Of a DNA stretch of 64,000 bases, positions 8,273-17,671 are shown one piece after another. The notes beneath the pieces are model-generated. The model searched no databases, was not told the DNA's origin, and saw nothing but the letters and a program-made list of their open reading frames with translations. The position numbers and the translations under genes were made by a program. This stretch comes from Segatella oris (GTDB taxonomy: Bacteria; Bacteroidota; Bacteroidia; Bacteroidales; Bacteroidaceae), in contig NZ_LR134384.1 in assembly GCF_900637655.1 (NCBI RefSeq), forward strand, positions 1,488,001-1,552,000, in the 5' to 3' direction. Position 1 is the first letter of the stretch. Each line of letters starts with the position of its first letter.

Positions 8273-9422
8273 AGTCAATGAAATTCAGGAATATTATTTC
8301 AGCAGAAAACTGAAAGAAGTTGCCCAACTCAATGCCGCTGGTGAGAATATCATCAGTTTAGCCATTGGAAGTCCCGACCTTCCACCGTCTAAACAAACCA
8401 TAGATAAGCTTTGTGAGGTGGCGCGTAGGCCTGATGCTCATGGCTATCAGCCAACTGTTGGGACGCCTGAACTGCGCGAGGCTATGGCTACTTTCTATCA
8501 GCGTTGGTATGGTGTGACGTTGGATCCGAAGACTGAAATCCAACCTTTGATAGGAAGTAAGGAGGGTATTCTGCATACAACGCTGGCCTTTGTGAACCCT
8601 GGTGATAAGGTGTTGGTGCCCAATCCGGGGTATCCTACCTATACCAGTTTGAGCAAGATTCTCGGTGCAGAGATTGTGAACTATAATCTGCAGGAGGACA
8701 ATGGCTGGCAGCCCGACTTTGAAGCTTTGGAACAAATGAACCTCACGGGAGTGAAATTGATGTGGGTGAACTATCCCAATATGCCCACAGGAGGCAATGC
8801 ACGCCGTGAAACTTTTGAGCGATTGGTGGCTTTTGCCAAGGTTCACGACCTCGTCATCGTCAATGATAATCCTTATTCTTTCATTCTCAACGAGGGCGAG
8901 AAGCTTTCAATCATGCAGGTGGAAGGTGCACGCGACTGCTCAATTGAGTTCAATTCGATGAGCAAAGCCTATAACATGCCGGGCTGGCGTGTTGGCATGT
9001 GTGTTTCGAACCCTACGTTTATCAGTTGGATATTGAAGATAAAGAGTAATATCGACAGTGGCACATTTCGCGGTTTGCAGTTGGCTGCTGCCGAGGCATT
9101 CAACACAAATGATGAAGCTTGGCACCGCGAGTATAATGTAGATGTGTACAAGCGCAGGCGCAGGATTGCCGAGAAAATTATGACTGCATTGGGCTGTTCG
9201 TTTGATGCGCAGCAGGTGGGAATGTTCCTTTGGGGACGCATTTCCGACCATTACGCCGATGTGGAAGAACTTACAGAACGTGTGCTTCATGAGGCGAAAG
9301 TATTCATTACGCCTGGTTTTATCTTTGGTGAGAATGGTAAACGCTATGTGCGTTTGAGTCTTTGTGCCAAGGAAAAGCAGTTGGAGGAGGCGCTGAAACG
9401 GATATTGAAGCTACAACTTTGA
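8256..9422 (+). CDS. PLP-dependent class I/II aminotransferase (aromatic/LL-DAP aminotransferase-like)
   Basis: The start was set at ATG 8256 rather than the TTG at 8247. The 388-residue protein is a fold type I aminotransferase with the PLP-binding Lys237 in NSMSKAYNMPGWRVG and the substrate carboxylate-binding Arg in the C-terminal RYVRLSLC. It lies between pheA and the DAHP synthase and overlaps pheA, so the likely job is the last transamination from phenylpyruvate or 4-hydroxyphenylpyruvate to Phe and Tyr. Sequence resembles the diaminopimelate aminotransferase branch, so a dual role is possible. Substrate is inferred from context. Confidence 0.88.
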   Translation: MKAANRVNEIQEYYFSRKLKEVAQLNAAGENIISLAIGSPDLPPSKQTIDKLCEVARRPDAHGYQPTVGTPELREAMATFYQRWYGVTLDPKTEIQPLIGSKEGILHTTLAFVNPGDKVLVPNPGYPTYTSLSKILGAEIVNYNLQEDNGWQPDFEALEQMNLTGVKLMWVNYPNMPTGGNARRETFERLVAFAKVHDLVIVNDNPYSFILNEGEKLSIMQVEGARDCSIEFNSMSKAYNMPGWRVGMCVSNPTFISWILKIKSNIDSGTFRGLQLAAAEAFNTNDEAWHREYNVDVYKRRRRIAEKIMTALGCSFDAQQVGMFLWGRISDHYADVEELTERVLHEAKVFITPGFIFGENGKRYVRLSLCAKEKQLEEALKRILKLQL

Positions 9423-9531
9423 ACATTGAATTTTACCATTAGATAGGAAAAAATGGTTCATAAAGCTTATTGGAAAAGAATAATGTTATAGGAACTAAAT
9501 ATAAAACGTCAAATATTAAAGTAGAGAATAT

Positions 9532-10599
9532 ATGGAACTTGAATTGAAACCTCTGAATTTACCCAGCGACAAGGAACGCCCTTCCTGTGTGATAGCTGGC
9601 CCATGTTCTGCCGAAACAGAAGAGCAAGTATTGACAACAGCACGCCAATTAGCTGCCAAAGGTTGTCATATCTTCCGTGCAGGAGTTTGGAAACCACGTA
9701 CCAAACCAGGCGGTTTTGAAGGTAATGGTGAGAAGGCTCTGCCGTGGTTGAAAGAAGTGAAAGCGCAGACGGGAATGCTGACTGCCACAGAAGTGGCAAC
9801 GCCCGAACATGTAGAGCTGGCCTTGAAATATGGCATTGATGTGCTTTGGATTGGTGCCCGCACGAGTGCTAATCCCTTTGCAATGCAGGCTTTGGCTGAT
9901 TGTCTGCAAGGTGTTGACATTCCTGTGCTGGTGAAAAACCCTGTAAATCCGGATATAGAGTTGTGGATTGGAGCCTTGCAGCGTCTCAATCAGGCTGGCA
10001 TTAAGCGTCTGGGAGCCATTCATCGGGGTTTCTCAAGCTTTGATAAGAAGATTTATCGCAACTTACCAATGTGGCAGATACCTATAGAATTGCGGCGTCG
10101 CATACCTGAACTGCCAATGATTTGTGATCCCAGTCATATCGGTGGACGGCGTGATTTGATAGCACCTCTGTGTCAGCAGGCTATGGATTTGGGTTTCGAT
10201 GGGCTGATTGTTGAAAGCCATTGCTCACCCGATGAGGCATGGAGTGATGCCAAACAGCAGGTGGCTCCTGATATTTTGGATTATATTTTGAGCCTTCTTG
10301 TGGTGCGTGATGAGCATACAACGACCGAGGGATTGCGTCCCTTGCGTGCGCAGATAGATGAACTCGACAATCAATTAATGGAACTTCTGGCCAGACGTAT
10401 GCGTATCTGCCGTGAGATAGGAACTTATAAGAAAGAACATAATATGACCGTGTTGCAGACCAATCGCTATAATGAAATCCTGTCAAAGCGTGGTGCTCAG
10501 GCCAGTCTTTGTGGCATGAGTCCCGAGTTTGCAGCGCAAGTGTTTGAGCATATTCATGAAGAGAGCGTGCGTCAGCAGTTGGAAATCGTAAATCAGTAA
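9532..10599 (+). CDS. Bifunctional 3-deoxy-7-phosphoheptulonate synthase / chorismate mutase
   Basis: A 355-residue fusion catalysing the first step of the shikimate pathway and chorismate to prephenate. Residues 1-255 are the type I-beta (KDO8P-like) DAHP synthase domain with AGPCSAE (22-28), WKPRTKPGGFEG (53-64) and DPSHIGGRR (199-207). Residues about 268-345 form an AroQ-type chorismate mutase helix bundle, beginning LRPLRAQIDELDNQLMELLA. The fused mutase often gives feedback control in this class. It sits 109 bp after the aminotransferase and 2 bp before tyrA. Confidence 0.94.
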   Translation: MELELKPLNLPSDKERPSCVIAGPCSAETEEQVLTTARQLAAKGCHIFRAGVWKPRTKPGGFEGNGEKALPWLKEVKAQTGMLTATEVATPEHVELALKYGIDVLWIGARTSANPFAMQALADCLQGVDIPVLVKNPVNPDIELWIGALQRLNQAGIKRLGAIHRGFSSFDKKIYRNLPMWQIPIELRRRIPELPMICDPSHIGGRRDLIAPLCQQAMDLGFDGLIVESHCSPDEAWSDAKQQVAPDILDYILSLLVVRDEHTTTEGLRPLRAQIDELDNQLMELLARRMRICREIGTYKKEHNMTVLQTNRYNEILSKRGAQASLCGMSPEFAAQVFEHIHEESVRQQLEIVNQ

Positions 10600-10601
10600 G
10601 C

Positions 10602-11387
10602 ATGAAAATATTGATTATGGGAGCAGGAAAGATGGGGAGTTTCTTCATCGATCTGCTTAGTTTTGAGCATGAGGTGGCGGTTTATGAAAAGGATGCAATG
10701 CGTATGCGTTTCACCTATAACTGCCAGCGTTTCACACAGTTGGATGAGATTAAGGCCTTTGCACCCGAGTTGGTAATCAATGCTGTGACCGTGAAATACA
10801 CGCTCGCAGCTTTCAAAGAAGTGTTGCCTTGTTTGCCGGCAGAGTGTATTATCAGCGATATTGCCAGTGTGAAGACGGGCTTGAAAGCGTTCTATGAAGA
10901 GAGTGGACACCCTTATGTAAGCACTCATCCTATGTTTGGCCCAACCTTTGCCAACCTTAATCAGTTGAGCGAAGAGAACGCAATTATCATCAGCGAAGGT
11001 GACTATATGGGGCGTATCTTCTTCAAAGACCTCTATCAACGACTTGGACTCAATATCTATGAATATTCTTTTCAGGAACATGATGAGACCGTTGCTTACT
11101 CTTTGAGTATTCCGTTTGTCTCTACTTTCGTGTTCGCTGCTGTGATGAAGCATCAGGATGCACCGGGAACAACCTTCAAACGCCACATGCAAATCGCTAA
11201 AGGTGTGTTGAATGAAGACGATTACCTGTTGCAGGAAATCCTCTTTAACCCTTATACGGGCGGTCAGGTTGTGCAGATTAGGCAGGCTTTGAAAGAACTC
11301 ATTGACATCATCGACCGAAAGGATGCAACAGCGATGAAAGATTTTTTGATGCGTATTCGTAACCATGTAAAAGACGATATTGTCTGA
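10602..11387 (+). CDS. tyrA: Prephenate dehydrogenase
   Basis: Oxidative decarboxylation of prephenate to 4-hydroxyphenylpyruvate for tyrosine. The 261-residue protein starts with the NAD(P)-binding GAGKMG at residues 7-12 and contains THPMFGPT (108-115), typical of TyrA. There is no regulatory ACT domain. It follows the DAHP synthase-mutase by 2 bp, so the four genes from pheA on supply both Phe and Tyr from chorismate. Confidence 0.9.
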   Translation: MKILIMGAGKMGSFFIDLLSFEHEVAVYEKDAMRMRFTYNCQRFTQLDEIKAFAPELVINAVTVKYTLAAFKEVLPCLPAECIISDIASVKTGLKAFYEESGHPYVSTHPMFGPTFANLNQLSEENAIIISEGDYMGRIFFKDLYQRLGLNIYEYSFQEHDETVAYSLSIPFVSTFVFAAVMKHQDAPGTTFKRHMQIAKGVLNEDDYLLQEILFNPYTGGQVVQIRQALKELIDIIDRKDATAMKDFLMRIRNHVKDDIV

Positions 11388-11400
11388 AAAAAATGTGCCT

Positions 11401-12342
11401 ATGAAACTGTTTTATCTTCTGCTTGGCATCTTTACTTTCGTGGAATTGAACTGCGAGAATCTTTTCGATACGCAGCATGATTCCTTGAAACAGGATATGG
11501 AATATCTCCCCGACAGCTATCATCATTGGAATGCGAACCGTTATTGGAAGAAGCTTAATCACATCGGGCAGGAGATAATTGCGTGTGGAGGAGAGGGAAA
11601 CAACTGGGTGTTACCTGATTTAGTCGCGCTCTGTGAAGTTGAAAACGACTCTGTCATGCGTGACCTAACGAAGCGCTCGCTGCTCCGTCAGGCTCGTTAT
11701 GAATATGTGATGACCGATTCACCCGATATCCGAGGCATTGATGTGGCTTTGCTTTATTCGCCTTTTACCTTTCGTTTGTTGTATTGGCATGCCATTCGTG
11801 TGACGCCACTCAAGGGCATGCGACCCACGCGTGACATTCTCTATGCTGCCGGACAGATAATTTCTGGCGATACGCTTCATGTGTTTGTGGTGCATGCACC
11901 GAGTAGAAGTGGAGGTGAAATTGCCACATGTCCTAATCGAATGGCAGTGGTCAAGCGGTTGCAGGAGGCGGTAGATTCCGTGAAAAGCAATTCAGTTTCT
12001 GCTCATATTATTATCGCGGGAGACTTTAATGACTATACACAAGATGTTAGTATTCAATATCTTATATCTTGTGGTCTTGCTGATGTTTCGGCGTCAGCTA
12101 AGGGAACTCATGGGGCAAAAGGAACCTATAAATATCGAGGTGAGTGGGGAAGTCTGGACCATGTGCTGTGCAGTGAAGCCCTTGTTCCTTTGTTCCGAAG
12201 TTGTACGATAGCTGATTTTCCATTTCTGTTAACTGATGATGAAGTTTATGGAGGTTTGCAACCCTTGCGTAATTTCCATGGTGCAAAGTATCTTAATGGC
12301 TTCAGCGACCATCTCCCTTTGGTTGTAAAGTTTGATTTTTAG
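11401..12342 (+). CDS. Endonuclease/exonuclease/phosphatase-family protein
   Basis: The start was set at ATG 11401, 13 bp after the tyrA stop, because the TTG at 11380 lies inside tyrA. The 313-residue product has EEP-fold marks: FVELNCENLFDT near the N-terminus, LCEVEND, a central VVHAPSRSGGE, IIAGDFNDY, and the closing SDHLPLVVKF with its catalytic His. The N-terminus is hydrophobic (MKLFYLLLGIFTF) and could be a short secretion signal running into the first strand. The substrate (nucleic acid, lipid or inositol phosphate) is unknown. Confidence 0.8.
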   Translation: MKLFYLLLGIFTFVELNCENLFDTQHDSLKQDMEYLPDSYHHWNANRYWKKLNHIGQEIIACGGEGNNWVLPDLVALCEVENDSVMRDLTKRSLLRQARYEYVMTDSPDIRGIDVALLYSPFTFRLLYWHAIRVTPLKGMRPTRDILYAAGQIISGDTLHVFVVHAPSRSGGEIATCPNRMAVVKRLQEAVDSVKSNSVSAHIIIAGDFNDYTQDVSIQYLISCGLADVSASAKGTHGAKGTYKYRGEWGSLDHVLCSEALVPLFRSCTIADFPFLLTDDEVYGGLQPLRNFHGAKYLNGFSDHLPLVVKFDF

Positions 12343-12436
12343 GCAGGAATAATCGGGGAATATGATAATGAAAAGGATTTTTCTTAATTATTTTTAAATT
12401 CCAATCCAATTCATCTTATTTCTCCGTTATATTATG

Positions 12437-12444
12437 TATTTTTG
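12437..12444 (+). promoter_or_regulatory. -7 box TATTTTTG before ffh
   Basis: TATTTTTG fits TAnnTTTG, 88 bp before the ffh ATG; no clear -33 TTTG at the right distance. Confidence 0.5.
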
Positions 12445-12531
12445 CATAGTCTAAAATGGGCCAACTTTCATGCTTATAGAGAGAGCCTCTTTTATAGTGG
12501 GAGAATTATAAAAAACTAAGGAACGTAATTT

Positions 12532-13881
12532 ATGTTTGAGAACTTAAGTGATAGGTTAGAACGATCATTCAAAATACTGAAAGGTGAAGGTCAAATCACC
12601 GAAATCAACGTTGCCGAGACTTTGAAAGACGTACGCAGAGCTTTGCTTGATGCCGATGTCAATTTCAAAGTTGCCAAGAGTTTCACTGATACTGTAAGGC
12701 AAAAAGCCATGGGTATGAACGTGCTCACGGCTGTCAAGCCTGGTCAGTTGATGGTGAAGATTGTGCATGATGAACTGGCAGATTTGATGGGAGGTGAAAC
12801 CGTTGATATCAAACTTGAAGGCCACCCTGCTATCATTTTGATGAGTGGTTTGCAAGGTTCTGGTAAGACAACTTTCAGTGGAAAGCTCGCTAACCTGCTT
12901 AAGAATAAAAAGAATAAGAAGCCTTTGTTGGTAGCTTGCGACGTCTATCGTCCCGCAGCTATTGAGCAGTTGAAAGTTGTTGGTGAGCAGATTGGGGTTC
13001 CAGTGTATTCGGAACCCGAGAGCAAGGATGTTCTCACGATTGCCAACAATGCTGTCCGCGAAGCGAAGGCAAAGGGCAATGATGTCGTTATTGTTGATAC
13101 TGCAGGTCGTTTGGCAGTAGACGAGGAGATGATGACAGAGATTGCCAATCTGAAGAATGCACTCCACCCAGACGAAACGCTCTTTGTAGTTGACTCCATG
13201 ACCGGTCAAGATGCTGTAAACACGGCAAAGGAATTCAATGACCGTTTAGATTTTGACGGCGTGGTGTTGACCAAGCTCGATGGTGATACTCGTGGTGGTG
13301 CAGCCCTTTCTATCCGTACGGTTGTCACCAAACCCATTAAGTTTGTCGGTACAGGTGAGAAGATGGAAGCCATTGATGCGTTTCATCCTATGCGTATGGC
13401 CGACCGAATTTTGGGTATGGGTGATATTGTTTCGCTTGTTGAACGTGCCCAAGAACAGTTTGATGAAGAGGAGGCTAAGCGACTTCAGAAGAAGATACAG
13501 AAGAATAAATTTGACTTTAACGACTTCCTCGGACAGATTGAACAAATTAAGAAGATGGGCAATCTGAAGGATTTGGCAAGTATGATTCCAGGGGTTGGCA
13601 AGGCCATTAAAGACGTAGATATCGATGATAATGCTTTCAAGGGCATTGAAGCAATCATCAAAAGTATGACTCCAAAGGAGCGCACAAGTCCTGAATTGCT
13701 CAACACAAGTCGCAGACAGCGTATCGCGAAAGGTTCGGGTACGAGCATTCAGGAGGTGAACAAGCTCATCAAGCAATTTGACCAGACGCGCAAGATGATG
13801 AAGATGGTCACGGGAAACCAGATGGCAGGCATGATGAGTCGCATGAAAGGGATGAATATTCCAGGCATGCCAAAGCTCTGA
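12532..13881 (+). CDS. ffh: Signal recognition particle protein Ffh
   Basis: SRP54 GTPase that binds signal sequences and 4.5S RNA and delivers ribosomes to FtsY. The 449-residue length is normal. I see the N domain (1-85), G1 GLQGSGKTT near 103-111, DVYRPAAIEQL, DTAGR, and TKLDGDTRGG, then a Met-rich M domain ending in MMSRMKGMNIPGMPKL. It is followed 24 bp later by folD in the same direction. Confidence 0.97.
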   Translation: MFENLSDRLERSFKILKGEGQITEINVAETLKDVRRALLDADVNFKVAKSFTDTVRQKAMGMNVLTAVKPGQLMVKIVHDELADLMGGETVDIKLEGHPAIILMSGLQGSGKTTFSGKLANLLKNKKNKKPLLVACDVYRPAAIEQLKVVGEQIGVPVYSEPESKDVLTIANNAVREAKAKGNDVVIVDTAGRLAVDEEMMTEIANLKNALHPDETLFVVDSMTGQDAVNTAKEFNDRLDFDGVVLTKLDGDTRGGAALSIRTVVTKPIKFVGTGEKMEAIDAFHPMRMADRILGMGDIVSLVERAQEQFDEEEAKRLQKKIQKNKFDFNDFLGQIEQIKKMGNLKDLASMIPGVGKAIKDVDIDDNAFKGIEAIIKSMTPKERTSPELLNTSRRQRIAKGSGTSIQEVNKLIKQFDQTRKMMKMVTGNQMAGMMSRMKGMNIPGMPKL

Positions 13882-13905
13882 AAAGAATAAAATAATTTAC
13901 AAGAT

Positions 13906-14784
13906 ATGCAGCTCATCGACGGAAAAGCAACGGCAACAGCGATTAAAACTGAGATTGCAGAAGAGGTAAGGAAAATCATTGCAGCCGGTGGTAAGCAACC
14001 TCATTTAGCTGCAGTTCTGGTTGGTCACGACGGCGGATCAGAGACCTATGTTCGCAATAAGGTTATCGCTTGTGAGCAATGCGGGTTCAAATCAACCCTT
14101 ATCCGTTATGAAGCTGATGTAACAGAAACTGAACTTCTGGCCTGTGTAGACCGTCTGAATAAAGATACGGATATTGATGGGTTCATTGTTCAGCTGCCTT
14201 TACCGAAGCATATTGATGAGCAAAAGGTGATTATGGCGATTGATTACCGCAAGGATGTTGACGGTTTTCATCCCATTAATGTGGGACGAATGGGCATCGG
14301 ACTCCCTTGTTTTATCTCGGCCACTCCATTGGGAATTCTCACCTTGCTCAGACATTATCATATTGAAACGAGTGGCAAGAAGTGTGTTGTGTTGGGACGC
14401 AGCAACATTGTAGGCAAGCCAATGGCGCAGCTGATGATGCAGAAAAACTTCGGAGATGCAACGGTGACGGTGTGTCATAGTCATTCGAAAGATTTGAAGA
14501 AAGAGTGCCGTGAGGCCGATATTATCATAGCAGCTATTGGGCAACCTGACTTCGTTACGGCCGACATGGTGAAAGAAGGCGCGGTGGTGATTGATGTGGG
14601 TACGACCCGTGTTCCCGATGCAACGCGTAAGAGTGGCTTCCGCTTGAACGGTGATGTCAAGTTTGATGAGGTGGCCTCGAAATGCAGTTTCATCACTCCT
14701 GTGCCCGGAGGTGTGGGGCCGATGACCATCTGCTCGCTGATGAAGAATACTTTGTCGGCAGGAAAGAAAGAATATTATAAGTAG
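13906..14784 (+). CDS. folD: Methylenetetrahydrofolate dehydrogenase/cyclohydrolase
   Basis: Bifunctional one-carbon enzyme interconverting 5,10-methylene- and 10-formyl-THF. The 292-residue protein has QLPLPKHID, the NADP-binding [13 protein letters not shown] and the signature PGGVGPMT near the C-terminus. It probably shares a transcript with ffh and is closed by a terminator at 14838. Confidence 0.96.
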   Translation: MQLIDGKATATAIKTEIAEEVRKIIAAGGKQPHLAAVLVGHDGGSETYVRNKVIACEQCGFKSTLIRYEADVTETELLACVDRLNKDTDIDGFIVQLPLPKHIDEQKVIMAIDYRKDVDGFHPINVGRMGIGLPCFISATPLGILTLLRHYHIETSGKKCVVLGRSNIVGKPMAQLMMQKNFGDATVTVCHSHSKDLKKECREADIIIAAIGQPDFVTADMVKEGAVVIDVGTTRVPDATRKSGFRLNGDVKFDEVASKCSFITPVPGGVGPMTICSLMKNTLSAGKKEYYK

Positions 14785-14837
14785 ACTAATTACATTAATA
14801 GTAACTTGATTTTTTTATAACTCTCTAATTTTTTTGT

Positions 14838-14876
14838 GGGACTGGGGCGCAGTGATGCGAGTCAGTCCCGTTTTTT
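14838..14876 (+). terminator. Terminator after folD
   Basis: GGGACTG (14838-14844) pairs with CAGTCCC (14863-14869), with an inner CGCA-GTGA-TGCG hairpin, followed by T6. Confidence 0.85.
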
Positions 14877-14899
14877 ACCTTGTGACCCATGTGGTAATC

Positions 14900-15009
14900 T
14901 GACGCAAATCGTGTTATAATTTGATGCAGAACACGCGGTGATTTGACGCATATTGCATGCTAATCTGACGCTAATTGAGAGACCATCTGACGCTAATCGC
15001 GCAGAAGAA
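14900..15009. repeat. 22-bp tandem repeat array, locus 1 (five units)
   Basis: The motif TGAcGCa starts at 14900, 14922, 14944, 14966 and 14988, exactly 22 bp apart. The first half of each unit (TGACGCAnAT) is best kept. The array ends about 33 bp before the arabinofuranosidase ATG. Confidence 0.85.
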
Positions 15010-15042
15010 AAGAATAAAACTAATCATATACAGTCATATAAC

Positions 15043-17616
15043 ATGAAACATGGAACAAAACTTTTGGTGGCAGCTCTATTGAGTTGTGGCTCATTGCAGG
15101 CGCAGAATGTCGTGCCAGCCTATGCTATTCAGGGTAAAGACTCTACCTGTCAGATCTTCGTTTATTCACCAGGAGAGCGCGAAGGACTGCATCTTGCATT
15201 CCTTGGGGATGATGAAAAGTGGCATGAAGTGGGGCAACTTTGCGCATCTGATTATGGCCCATGGGGAGTAGAGAAGCGGATGTTTGATCCCTTTGTGACT
15301 AAGGCCAATGACGGAACGTGGCGAGCTGTGTGGGCTGTCAACAGCACTTCGCCTGTGTTTGCAGCTGCCTATTCAGAGGATTTGGTTACTTGGCGCCCGC
15401 AGGATTATCCTGTTGTGCGCGAAAAAGGCATACATCAGCCCGTTGTCTATCAGATGGGTGATGGCTCGTTCGACATCTATTTCAAGACGGCAAAAGGCAA
15501 ACGCTATGTGCAGGCTACTGAAGATTTCCGACATTTTGTAGAAGATTCGCTTGCATCAGAAGCCGATGACATTCTTTGGCAGGTGGATAATGCCGAAGTG
15601 AATGGGAAAAGTTATAAGGGAAATGCGTTTGATGTGCCGGCTATGCACTTGAATTATATCCGCTCTTGGTTTGCTGCTTTGAAAAAGGATGCAGCGCTCT
15701 ATGCTGAGAGAATGAAAGATGATGCACAGCGTTTCGCTTCACTGCACAAACCTGTGGAAGCTACATTGCATGTGGACAATGCGCAAACGAAGTCCATAAG
15801 TAACAAGCTTGTGGGTGTTTTCTTTGAGGATATCAGTCGTGCTGCAGACGGAGGTCTCTATGCACAGCTGCTTGAAAACGGTGACTTTGAATATACTTCG
15901 GCCGACCATAAGGGGTGGATGGCCCAGACAGCATGGACTTCTGACAAGCCTATGGTGATTGCGACAGACCAGCCTTTGAGTAAGAATAATCCACATTATG
16001 CTATTCTGGATCAAGCCACATTGGTGAACCAAGGTTGGGATAAGACGATTTACGACCGTGGCGGACTTTATGATTTCTCGCTCTATGCGCGTTGTTTGGA
16101 GCCAAAGAAAGGTCAGCTGATTGTGCAGTTGGCAGATAGTATGGGGCAACCTTTGGCCGAAGGAAAACTGAAAGTCAAGGGAACTGGCTGGCAGCAGTAT
16201 TCACTTGTGTTGAATACTGTGGGCAAGAAGCGGGCGCAACCCGTGCAACCAAAGAACTGTAGTCTGCGGATTATCAGTGTCAAGGAAGGGCGTGTGGCTG
16301 TAGATATGGTGTCATTGTTTCCGCACGAAACCTATAAGGGGCATGGCATGCGAAAGGATATTGCAGAGGCGATTGCTGCCTTGAAGCCTAAGTTTATGCG
16401 TTTCCCGGGTGGCTGTATGCTGCATGGTGACGGATTAGAGAATATCTATCATTGGAAGGAAAGCATTGGCCCACTGTATAACCGCAAGCCCGACCGCAAT
16501 ATATGGGGCTATCATCAAACGCGAGGTTTAGGCTTCTACGAGTATTTTCAGTTCTGTGAAGACATCGGCGCAGAGCCACTTCCCGTGCTTGCAGCAGGTG
16601 TCCCATGTCAGAACTCGGCAGCCAATGCCGAGGGTATTGCCGGCCAGCAGGGAGGTATTCCTATGAATGAGATGCCTGCCTACGTTCAAGATGTACTCGA
16701 TTTGATAGAGTGGGCGAATGGTGATGCTGCTACTTCGAAATGGGCAAAGATGCGTGCTGATGCCGGACATCCTGCTCCGTTTCAATTGAAAATGATAGGC
16801 ATTGGCAATGAAGACTTGATAACAACGCAGTTTGAAGAACGCTATCTGATGATTTGCAAGGCTGTGAAAGCCAAATATCCGGATATTGAGGTCGTTGGTA
16901 CGGTAGGCCCATTCCATTATCCATCGGCCGATTACATTGAGGGCTGGAAGTTTGCCAAGGCCCATAAGGAAGTGATAGATGCCGTGGATGAGCATTATTA
17001 TGAGTCGGCAGGTTGGTTCCTTCATAATCAAGACTATTATGATAGCTACGACCGTAAGGCCCCGAAAGTGTACTTAGGCGAATATGCTTCTCGCACGCGA
17101 ACAATGGAGTCTGCGCTTGCCGAGGCTGTTCATCTGTGTAATATCGAGCGTAATGGCGATGTTGTTGAGATGACAAGCTATGCTCCATTGCTTTGTCATG
17201 AGAAACATCAGAATTGGAATCCCGACATGATTTATTTCAATGCTTCGGAAGTGAAGACTACGCCGAGCTACAACACACAGGCCCTTTTCTCTCAATTCTC
17301 TGGCGACAGCTACGTTGCTTCGCGTGTGGAAATAGCGCCGGAATTGGCTTATCGTATGGCCGCCAGTGTGGTTAAAGACAGTCGTTCGGGCAATACTTAT
17401 TTGAAATTGGTCAATGCGCTGCCTGTAACGGTCAGTCTGAAGGTCGACGGACTTGCGCTTCCTGCACAGCCTCGCATGGTTTATTTCAGTGGGAAACCTG
17501 GTGACGAAAGCAGCCAACTGCGTTCTTCTGAAGAGTCTGGTGCTTTAGTAAATGTGCAGAATGGACGGTTGCTATTGCCTGCATATAGTGTGGTAGCAGT
17601 AAGCATTGCTCCTTAA
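15043..17616 (+). CDS. Secreted alpha-L-arabinofuranosidase, GH51-type with N-terminal accessory domain
   Basis: The start at ATG 15043 gives a signal peptide (MKHGTKLLVAALLSCGSLQAQ); the frame further upstream would lie in the repeat array. In the 857-residue protein, residues about 25-190 resemble a beta-propeller-like, GH43/32-type module (FDPFVTKANDGTWRAVW). Then come GVFFEDISRAADGGLYAQL, a CBM-like beta-sandwich insert, and the GH51 barrel. The barrel carries MRFPGGC, the acid/base Glu in IGIGNED, and the nucleophile Glu in VYLGEYAS. The C-terminal part is the arabinofuranosidase beta domain. Likely periplasmic or surface removal of arabinose side chains from plant glycans. No SusCD pair is adjacent. 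Confidence 0.88.
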   Translation: MKHGTKLLVAALLSCGSLQAQNVVPAYAIQGKDSTCQIFVYSPGEREGLHLAFLGDDEKWHEVGQLCASDYGPWGVEKRMFDPFVTKANDGTWRAVWAVNSTSPVFAAAYSEDLVTWRPQDYPVVREKGIHQPVVYQMGDGSFDIYFKTAKGKRYVQATEDFRHFVEDSLASEADDILWQVDNAEVNGKSYKGNAFDVPAMHLNYIRSWFAALKKDAALYAERMKDDAQRFASLHKPVEATLHVDNAQTKSISNKLVGVFFEDISRAADGGLYAQLLENGDFEYTSADHKGWMAQTAWTSDKPMVIATDQPLSKNNPHYAILDQATLVNQGWDKTIYDRGGLYDFSLYARCLEPKKGQLIVQLADSMGQPLAEGKLKVKGTGWQQYSLVLNTVGKKRAQPVQPKNCSLRIISVKEGRVAVDMVSLFPHETYKGHGMRKDIAEAIAALKPKFMRFPGGCMLHGDGLENIYHWKESIGPLYNRKPDRNIWGYHQTRGLGFYEYFQFCEDIGAEPLPVLAAGVPCQNSAANAEGIAGQQGGIPMNEMPAYVQDVLDLIEWANGDAATSKWAKMRADAGHPAPFQLKMIGIGNEDLITTQFEERYLMICKAVKAKYPDIEVVGTVGPFHYPSADYIEGWKFAKAHKEVIDAVDEHYYESAGWFLHNQDYYDSYDRKAPKVYLGEYASRTRTMESALAEAVHLCNIERNGDVVEMTSYAPLLCHEKHQNWNPDMIYFNASEVKTTPSYNTQALFSQFSGDSYVASRVEIAPELAYRMAASVVKDSRSGNTYLKLVNALPVTVSLKVDGLALPAQPRMVYFSGKPGDESSQLRSSEESGALVNVQNGRLLLPAYSVVAVSIAP

Positions 17617-17671
17617 TGTCTCTCGAAGTTGGTAAAATGTGCGGAAAGAGGCATCGAAAATCGGCAGAAAA

